Assembly: GCA_964017195.1 (NCBI GenBank)
Contig: OZ024890.1
Coordinates: 46,874,593-46,938,592 of the forward strand
DNA length: 64,000 bases
Origin: Siderastrea radians
Taxonomy: Eukaryota > Cnidaria > Anthozoa > Scleractinia > Rhizangiidae
Reading direction: 5' to 3'
Below the pieces are notes generated by a model that saw only the letters and a program-made list of their open reading frames with translations, was not told where the DNA came from and ran no database searches. Shown one piece after another: positions 59,401 through 64,000 of the stretch (positions are counted from its first letter, which is position 1; each line of letters opens with the position of its first letter). A program made the translations under genes and the position numbers.

Positions 59401-62400
59401 TCCAGTGGATAGCGCTATCCACTGGAGAAATCGCTATCCAGTGGATAAGTGTTAGGGAAACCAATTGCGTTATCCACTGGATAGAGATTTATCCAGTGGA
59501 TAGCGCTATCCACTGGAGAAATCGCTATCCAGTGGATAAGTGTTAGGGAAACCAATTGCGTTATCCACTGGATAGAGATTTATCCAGTGGATAGCGCTAT
59601 CCACTGGAGAAATCGCTATCCAGTGGATAAGTGTTAGGGAAACCAATTGCGTTATCCACTGGATAGAGATTTATCCAGTGGATAGCGCTATCCACTGGAG
59701 AAATCGCTATCCAGTGGATAAGTGTTAGGGAAACCAATTGCGTTATCCACTGGATAGAGATTTATCCAGTGGATAGCGCTATCCACTGGAGAAATTGCTA
59801 TCCAGTGGATAAGTGTTAGGGAAACCAATTGCGTTATCCACTGGATAGAGATTTATCCGGTGGATAGCGCTATCCACTGGAGAAATTGCTATCCAGTGGA
59901 TAAGTGTTAGGGAAACCAATTGCGTTATCCACTGGATAGAGATTTATCCGGTGGATAGCGCTATCCAACTTTTGAACAACAGGCCCCTGGTTGTTTAAAC
60001 TGATATGTTTATCCATCCCCTCCCCCCCCCCCCCTTCACCCCCATACTCTTCGGTATCGAGGGTGGATGGTTGTCGCTCAAAGCTAGGTTAGGTAAGATA
60101 AAACTTGACCTAACCCTTTAAACCCTGATATCAGATTGCATATTCTCCACACTGTTCTCCATACATTTCCTATGGTATTGATGAGGAGAATTTGTTTAAC
60201 AATCAATACCATTTCTACTTGGTGATCATTTCCTCGATTCTTATAACCTTTATGTTTGTTTAAGCAGTGTTATTTTAAGGAGAATTTAGATGCTGGTCAC
60301 TCCCAGGGGTTAAAAGGTTAACACTCTGGCTCCGTTAGCCACTACTGGATCAAAATTCCAGCCCGATTTCAGGCCCATTTGAAAACCATCTTTTGGAATC
60401 TCCTGAGCAAAACAGCAAAAGTCTTTCGTCTGGTTTTAGGACCAGTAGCAAAAAACACCCTATTTCGGGCCAGTAGCTAAACATACGGTATTTCATACCA
60501 AGCCGGTGAAACTATAGACTCTTTCAGCTAGATCAGTACACAAAACATACTCCATTTCAAGACAAAATGGTCAAAACTTCTTCCCTATTTCAGTGCAAGA
60601 GGCAAAACCCACCCTATTTCAGACCAAACTGGTCAAAATGTACACCCTTTTATCAAAGCAGTAGGCAAAGCCATACCCTATTTCAAACCAGCTATTTGAT
60701 GACGTGGAATTACTTGTTAAACGTCCTGTTGAATGATGTTTGATGTTGTTGAATGATGTAAAATAATCTCCTGTACCTGCATGTGTGCAACATTGTTGCA
60801 CTTGCCCGCTGAACCAATTCAATATTGTTCGCACCTGATAACAAAAGCAATGTTGAATACTGTCAGAGTTTGAAGGCAATCAAATAAATGTCAACATCAT
60901 TCAGCAGGATAGCCAAACGTGTTCATCTTGTTGATAAACCCCAATTTTTGCGTTTGTCGGAAGCCTTACACTCTTGTTTGCGCTAACTTTCAGATCAATT
61001 TTAACCTTTCCCTGGGTGGAGTTAGGCGGCAAGGTGAACATCACCTGCGCCAAGACGAGTTACAATGCGTCAGTCACGTTTCACACCAAGCCGTTTTATG
61101 GTGGGAAACTTCATCGCGTCACTGGTGAGGTCAAAAACACTTCAACAGGGCGAGTGATATGTAAAGTGAATGGCGAATGGAATGGCAAGGTAGAAATCAG
61201 CTTCACAAGTCATCAGGTGTGTGTGCATGCTTTTTATCTGGTTTTTCTTAACTATCTTGGATTGTTCTCAGGAAAGTCAACTACAAAACAGCTGGCTTTC
61301 AACTGAACGTTTATAAGGTGAATTGCTTGTACTTTCGCTCGGGCAAAGCTGAGGTGTGTTTCCATGGCAGTTACATATATGCTCTTAACCTTCCCGCGGT
61401 CTCTCTCGATAGTTTCTCCCGCCTTTCCCCTCCTATATTGCCGCTTGTGAAGAAAGGAAGAGAAGATAATTAAGGCCCAATAATTTTCATTGTAACCTTT
61501 TGATTAAAAAGGTTTAAATCAGTGGCTATAGCTCTTTTCTCTTGGTTTATCTATCGGTTGTTTGTAGCAACCTGCAAAACGTGGTTAGCTTTGTACCTTC
61601 GGAGGTTCGCGGTTTTACCCGTGGTGGGCTTAAAATAACTGAGGGAAAAGGTGTTGCCTTGACGGTAACATACTCAAAGGTTATCAAACCAAGTGACAAA
61701 AACGGCGTTGCCTTTACGGTAACACACAGAAAGGTTTATCAATCCAAGTGACTCGGATCGTAGAAAAGCGTCCAAATTCCCATTTGAGGCTCTAAATTGC
61801 CACTGATGACGTAACGTACCTTGCCAATGAACACCGTCACTCTTCCAGTAGACAACAATGACACGCTAGAATAACAATCCGTCAGGAATAGTTTATCTTC
61901 TTCGCCATCGTCGTCAACTGACGCGATAGCAAAAGAAAACGCAGCAATATAATAAAAAACGACTAAATTCGATGCATCGCGTAAAAAAAATATTCCAGAG
62001 CGAATTGTGCATAGAACTTGTTATTGCTTCTTTAGGAAGAACCTCAAATTCTAGACACACGAGAACTTCCCGTTTTTCGTAAGAGAGTTTGCCCGCAGTC
62101 CCGTCAAGACGAATGCGAGTCGCGTCGATTATGGAGTAAAGTCACGCATGCGCTTAAAACTGATGACATCGAGTCTGCAACGTCAGCAAAACACCAGGTG
62201 AGTTGAGTTCTTATGTGGGTGAGTGTGAATTTTTATTTTTTAAATGTTCTGATTGGGTTGACTGAAACTTTACTGTAAAGTTTTGATTGGCGTGACTGTG
62301 AACCTTTTCTGTAAATTGTGATTGGCGTTTCTGTTAACCTTTTCTGTAAAATTTTGATATGTGTAACTGTGAAACGTTTCTGTGAAGTTTTGATTGGCGT

Positions 62401-64000
62401 GTCATGGACCTTTTCGTTGAAATTCTGTTTGGTGTCACTGGGAACCTTTTTAGGTCAAGATTTGTGACTTTGAACGTTTTATGTTAAAAGTTGTGAATGG
62501 TGTGACTGTGAACTCTTTATGTGAAGTGTTGAATGGTGTGACTGTGAACTCTTTATGTGAAGTTGTGAATGGCGTGACTGTGAACCTTTTTTGTGAAATT
62601 TTGGTTGGTTTAGTTTTTACTTCATAGCGTTGTGGTTGGTGTGACTTTGAAACTTTTCTATAACGTTTTGGTTGCTGCGACTGTGAACTTATTCTGTTAA
62701 GGTTTGAATGGTACGACTGTGAACCTTTTCTGCAACGTTGTGATTGGTGTGACTGCGAACCTTTTCTATTCAATTTTGATTGGTGTAATTTTTACCCTTT
62801 CATAAGGTTGTGGTTGATGTGGCTTTAAACCTTTTCTATAACGTTTAGGATGCTGTGACTGTGCACTTTTTCTGTTAAGGTTTGAATGGTGTGACTGCGA
62901 ACGTTTTCTGTAACGTTGTGATTGGTGTGCCTGCGAACCGTTTCTGTAACATTGCGATTGGTGGGACTGTGATGCTTTCGTGCATAGTTGCGACTGGTAC
63001 GACTGCGTCCCTTTTCTGTAAATTTATGATTAGTGCATTAAAAACTTAACGGAAGTCAAAGGACTGTTGGTCTATTTTTAGCTTGAAGAAAAACAAAGGA
63101 GAGAAGCCAGGGAAAGAAAAGAAGCTGGTGAAGAGTGGAAAACGAAAGTGAGTCATTTCTTTTCTTTTTTTTTCAGTGCGACAACTCCAGGTTGATAATT
63201 TCAGCGTGTAAAACAGAGTGAATAGTTTTAACTTTTAGGTAGTTGTGTCTGGAGGAAATCGGCGTGTCTATTGAGGCGTTAGCAGTGCTTTCATTTGGCA
63301 CCGGTTTATGCTGCACAAGGCGCTTCTACCCTTTGAATCCTTAGATGAAATCCGAATTTCGACTAAACAGTTGAAAGGTGTCACTCAGTACTTTCCCGTT
63401 GTGCTGTTTATTATGCTACACATGGTGGTTCTAACTTTTGAGTCTGTGGATGAAGTCATGAACGGCACCTTTCAAACAAGAAAACCTGTGGTTTATCAAA
63501 GACGGGCCTTTACAGGTTGGAGTTATACAGTTGTGGGAACCTAGATTCGTGGCTTTTTTCTGGCGGATATTTTAAATAAATTTTGCGGGATCTGTTGTGG
63601 AAATTGCCAAAAAAAGATACCTACTATGACCGGAAACTTGGAGAACTACAAGACGGCGCCCTGCAGGCCCGTTTTAAAAAAAAGCAAATGAGCGGTACCC
63701 GTGGTCTTGTTTCTAACGCTGTACTTGGTGGTTTTAACTGTTAGATCTGTGGATGAAATCGTTACGTGTAACCATTCAATGACAAGCTACTGAGCAGCAC
63801 TTTCGTGTGTCTTCCTTGTTTCTCGATATTTTGTCAACGTTTATTTGTTGATTGATTTAATCTGTAACTTTGAACTTTCTGGTGTTAGTAAGTTCGGGAT
63901 TTCTCTTACCCGGAATATATCACCAAATTAACAACAGTCACGTGCTGTTGTGTTTTTCAGCTTTTCCATCGTCATGGAGACGGTTGGATGTACAACAATC
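32666..64000 (+). CDS. OSBPL11: Oxysterol-binding protein-related protein, ORP10/ORP11 type (3' end outside window)
   Basis: Exons, all with matching phases: 32666-32782, 32981-33012, 33145-33250, 35766-35813, 38165-38246, 40611-40690, 41057-41317, 42650-42691, 43419-43448, 44904-44951, 45622-45649, 49155-49188, (52250-52300, uncertain), 53869-54038, 55317-55450, 55885-55970, 57164-57245, 57909-58092, 58235-58345, 59036-59099, 60994-61216, 62036-62197, 63082-63147, and 63961 to the window end. About 760 residues are visible; human ORP11 has 747. ORPs move lipids such as phosphatidylserine and PI4P between membranes. Order of parts: N-terminal helix (residues 1-50), PH domain (about 52-155), Ser/Pro linker, helical middle, then the ORD with [51 protein letters not shown] and PWVELGGKV. 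The C-terminus matches ORP10/11 ([15 protein letters not shown], then DGWMYNN) before the window ends. ORP11 rather than ORP10 is not proven. Several exons are very short (28-34 bases). Confidence 0.93.
34305..34508. mobile_element. MITE with CGTTTTTATACTAGA ends
   Basis: The left end CGTTTTTATACTAGATGAC is the complement of the right end near 34508 (TCTCTAGTATAAAAACGG). A second inner copy of the tip occurs at 34429. Interior GACGTTAA/TTAACGTC units are repeated in both senses. Non-coding; in ORP intron 3. Confidence 0.7.
36538..36561 (+). repeat. Short AAT microsatellite
   Basis: About eight AAT units. It lies in ORP intron 4, upstream of the large CTTCT array. Confidence 0.8.
36898..38120 (+). 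repeat. 1.2-kb CTTCT pentamer satellite in ORP intron 4
   Basis: Two nearly pure CTTCT tracts, about 37263-37540 and 37640-38073, are joined by an interrupted stretch and preceded by an older, variant-rich zone (36898-37260). Both pure tracts end in the same CTCCTCTCCTCTCC variant, suggesting internal duplication. The array ends only about 45 bp before the acceptor of ORP exon 38165-38246. All long reading frames on both strands here (Leu/Ser/Phe or Arg/Glu repeats) are artefacts of the five-base unit. Confidence 0.97.
38649..38783. mobile_element. Hairpin MITE with TTATTAACCGAGC ends
   Basis: The left end, CTTATTAACCGAGC, is complementary to the right end, GCTCGGTTAATAAG. The arms also share AGGTCTGTATGGGAGAA and a central GTCTGTAC. 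The length is about 135 bp. It lies in ORP intron 5, about 400 bp after the exon. The CGGTCTAGATG repeats near 39015-39055 are separate. Confidence 0.75.
39444..40444. mobile_element. 1-kb non-autonomous DNA transposon with TA duplication
   Basis: The left tip is CCGTAAAGACTCGTGTATAA and the right tip is its exact complement, with TA at 39442-39443 and 40445-40446. The subterminal GCCGCACCCCC/GATAAGCCGCACCCC parts lie in the same sense near both ends. Inside, a unit starting CTGAATCTGCTGAATGATAC occurs twice (39843 and 40006), a tandem duplication of about 163 bp. No transposase frame is seen. It sits in ORP intron 5. Confidence 0.85.
41325..41411 (+). repeat. AAT microsatellite next to an ORP splice donor
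   Basis: About 28 AAT units start 8 bp after the end of ORP exon 41057-41317. If the donor (GAG|GTTATC) were not used, the frame would run through as poly-Asn for about 28 residues before more coding-like sequence and a stop. The donor is inferred from the next exon and the human ORP11 layout. Confidence 0.95.
42246..42456 (-). repeat. Dispersed ~220-bp repeat (copy 4, reversed)
   Basis: It begins GACCCTTTAAGCCCC on the plus strand and ends GGGGCTTAAAGGGTTAA. Internal TGAGAATAAAGGAAATGAT and GAGAATAGTGAGGAGAATAT blocks are complements of the landmarks in the other copies. In ORP intron 7. Confidence 0.75.
43087..43265. repeat. Penelope-type inverted unit with hammerhead-like core
   Basis: The left part ATTGTAGTCCAGAGAAGGAC and the right part GTCCTTCTTAAGACTAC are inverted, with GACAACCTGAGTGGAGGTCA against TGACTTCCGCTCAGGTTGTC inside. 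On the plus strand GACTCTGATGATGACTTCCG then GTTGTCAAAACGTCCAG follows CTGATGA...(G)AAAC...GTC. It is the same family as 13985-14106. Confidence 0.6.
43701..43878. mobile_element. Near-perfect palindromic element with hammerhead-like cores on both strands
   Basis: The ends are TGATAACAAGGGGGTAATTT and the complement near 43878. The plus strand has ACCCTGATGAAGGCAGTATT then GCTGAAACGTCAG. The minus strand has ACCCTGACGAAGGCAGTATC then GCCGAAACGTCGG. Both follow CTGANGA, a GGC...GCC-like stem, GAAAC and GTC. In ORP intron 9, about 250 bp after the exon. Confidence 0.7.
44194..44267. mobile_element. Short hairpin MITE (TAGTCTCC ends)
   Basis: The left tip TAGTCTCCTACGCGGCCGTT is complementary to AACGGCTGCGTGGGAGACTA on the right, with TTTTAGTG/CACTAAAA inside. 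The length is about 74 bp. In ORP intron 9. Confidence 0.75.
45860..46330. repeat. Repeat-like block with C and G runs
   Basis: G-rich and C-rich runs, ACCCTCCCCACCC and a C tract near 46230, flank a reading frame of about 139 codons that has no recognisable domain. It looks like a degraded repeat in ORP intron 11 rather than a gene. Confidence 0.35.
46620..46908. mobile_element. MITE with GCCGCGGC tips and TTCAA duplication
   Basis: The left end GCCGCGGCTACACGAGCGAT and the right end are complementary, with TTTTTTGCTTGCGATG just inside. TTCAA is present at 46615-46619 and 46909-46913. Interior GCGAC and TGTAGCC motifs occur in both orientations. The length is about 289 bp; non-coding; in ORP intron 11. 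Confidence 0.75.
52250..52300 (+). CDS. Candidate alternative ORP exon (51 bp)
   Basis: The acceptor TTTAACAG and donor AAG|GTAAAG bound 51 bp that keep the reading frame between the exons at 49155-49188 and 53869-54038. Read in the phase set by the upstream exon it gives [18 protein letters not shown], with no stop. The length is a multiple of three, so it could be skipped without a frameshift. The residues are not recognisable in human ORP11. Confidence 0.5.
54184..54530 (+). repeat. Diverged ~100-bp tandem repeat in ORP intron
   Basis: Four units recur around CAGGAAAGTACTGCTCAGTA, TTCATTTGAATGGTCA, GAACCACCTT and AGCATAATAAACAG, at about 54201, 54275, 54388 and 54491. Spacing is irregular, so units have gained and lost sequence. 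Confidence 0.7.
56034..56540 (+). repeat. ~117-bp tandem repeat, about four units
   Basis: Units recur around TTTGGCAAACATGTTGGCAA, AGTGTTGGTGAGCAATAGA, CTTGGGACACCTTATG and AAGGTTATGTAAACGGTTAC. TGGCAAACAT-type starts are at 56081, 56198, 56320 and 56435. In the ORP intron after exon 55885-55970. Confidence 0.8.
56678..56755 (-). tRNA. tRNA-like sequence, probable tRNA pseudogene or SINE head
   Basis: On the minus strand the sequence has a D-arm/A-box-like TAGCCGAGTTGGTAGAGC and a T-arm/B-box GGTTCGATTCC at normal spacing. The acceptor arms pair poorly and the anticodon loop cannot be drawn with a T before and a purine after any triplet, so a working tRNA is unlikely. It is most likely a decayed tRNA or the head of a tRNA-derived SINE. 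In an ORP intron. Confidence 0.5.
59111..59990. mobile_element. TIR element built of nine 91-bp tandem monomers
   Basis: The left end has CAGTTGTTCAAAAGTTGGAT and the right end its complement (ATCCAACTTTTGAACAAC), extending outward in a partly matching CCTGGCCCC/GGGGCCTGG-like tip. Between them the GGATAGCGCT start recurs every 91 bp from 59134 to 59953. Each monomer contains the inverted ATCCACTGGATA/TATCCAGTGGAT pair. The monomers are almost identical, apart from single changes near the right end. The element begins about 11 bp after the donor of ORP exon 59036-59099. Confidence 0.85.
60112..60320 (+). repeat. Dispersed ~220-bp repeat (copy 5)
   Basis: It begins AACCCTTTAAACCCTGATAT and contains CACTGTTCTCCATACATTTC and GGTGATCATTTCC, ending AGGGGTTAAAAGGTTAA. 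Same landmarks as the other four copies. Confidence 0.75.
61642..61751 (+). repeat. Two-copy ~53-bp tandem repeat
   Basis: The units GTTGCCTTGACGGTAACATA and GTTGCCTTTACGGTAACACA, each followed by AAAGGTT(T)ATCAA and CCAAGTGAC, are adjacent. In the ORP intron after 60994-61216. Confidence 0.7.
62245..63030 (+). repeat. Degenerate ~36-42-bp minisatellite in ORP intron
   Basis: More than ten diverged units of the form GAACCTTTTCTGTAA, GTTTTGATTGGTGTGACTGT repeat across the intron between exons 62036-62197 and 63082-63147. It ends about 50 bp before the next exon. Confidence 0.75.

Larger units (their letters stand above)
55317..62197 (+). other. ORP lipid-transfer domain (ORD) exons
   Basis: The eight exons 55317-55450, 55885-55970, 57164-57245, 57909-58092, 58235-58345, 59036-59099, 60994-61216 and 62036-62197 encode the ORD, which forms the closed lipid-binding barrel. 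The family signature EQVSHHPP is encoded at the end of exon 57909-58092; its two histidines are the PI4P-phosphate contacts known in ORPs. [12 protein letters not shown] and [11 protein letters not shown] are further conserved barrel parts. No key residue appears lost. Confidence 0.92.

Noticed and set aside
59134..59960. Possible CRISPR-like array
   Set aside because: The whole 91-bp unit repeats with no variable spacers, and the DNA is eukaryotic. It is a satellite inside a TIR element.

Overview
The window is nuclear DNA from an animal, most likely an anthozoan cnidarian and probably a stony coral. The genes have introns with GT/AG borders and encode animal proteins. The spaces between them are AT-rich and packed with small inverted-repeat transposons, Penelope-like retroelement debris and satellites of types I associate with coral genomes. 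The organism is inferred; no gene here fixes the species.

Five protein genes can be modelled. (1) 93-4047, plus strand: the 3' end of a polo-like kinase 1 gene, covering both polo boxes; the kinase domain lies off the left edge. (2) 11903-17593, minus strand: a complete four-exon gene for U1 snRNP protein C (SNRPC). (3) 17720-27891, plus strand: a complete six-exon PINX1 gene (G-patch, telomerase inhibitor and nucleolar protein). It is head-to-head with SNRPC across about 126 bp, so the two share a bidirectional promoter. (4) 29560-31407, plus strand: an intronless Mab-21/cGAS-like nucleotidyltransferase (cGLR candidate) that keeps all three catalytic acidic residues and lacks the cGAS zinc thumb. 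(5) 32666 to beyond 64000, plus strand: an OSBPL11/OSBPL10-type oxysterol-binding-protein-related gene of at least 23 exons, with an N-terminal helix resembling a Rab-binding domain, a PH domain and a complete lipid-binding ORD with the EQVSHHPP signature. Its last exon runs off the right edge.

The stretches at 4048-11902, 27892-29559 and 31408-32665 are intergenic. They hold repeats but no gene I can support. Introns carry many mobile elements, several with readable target-site duplications: TA, TAA, TTAA, 5 bp, 7 bp and 9 bp. Notable items are a roughly 1.4-kb near-palindrome in SNRPC intron 2, a 1.2-kb CTTCT array just upstream of an ORP acceptor, an AAT microsatellite 8 bp after an ORP donor, a terminal-inverted-repeat element made of nine 91-bp monomers beside an ORP exon, and hammerhead-ribozyme-like cores inside Penelope-type repeats.

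The genes do not form a pathway. They are a mixture of housekeeping functions (mitosis, splicing, telomere/nucleolus, lipid transfer) and one probable innate-immune sensor.
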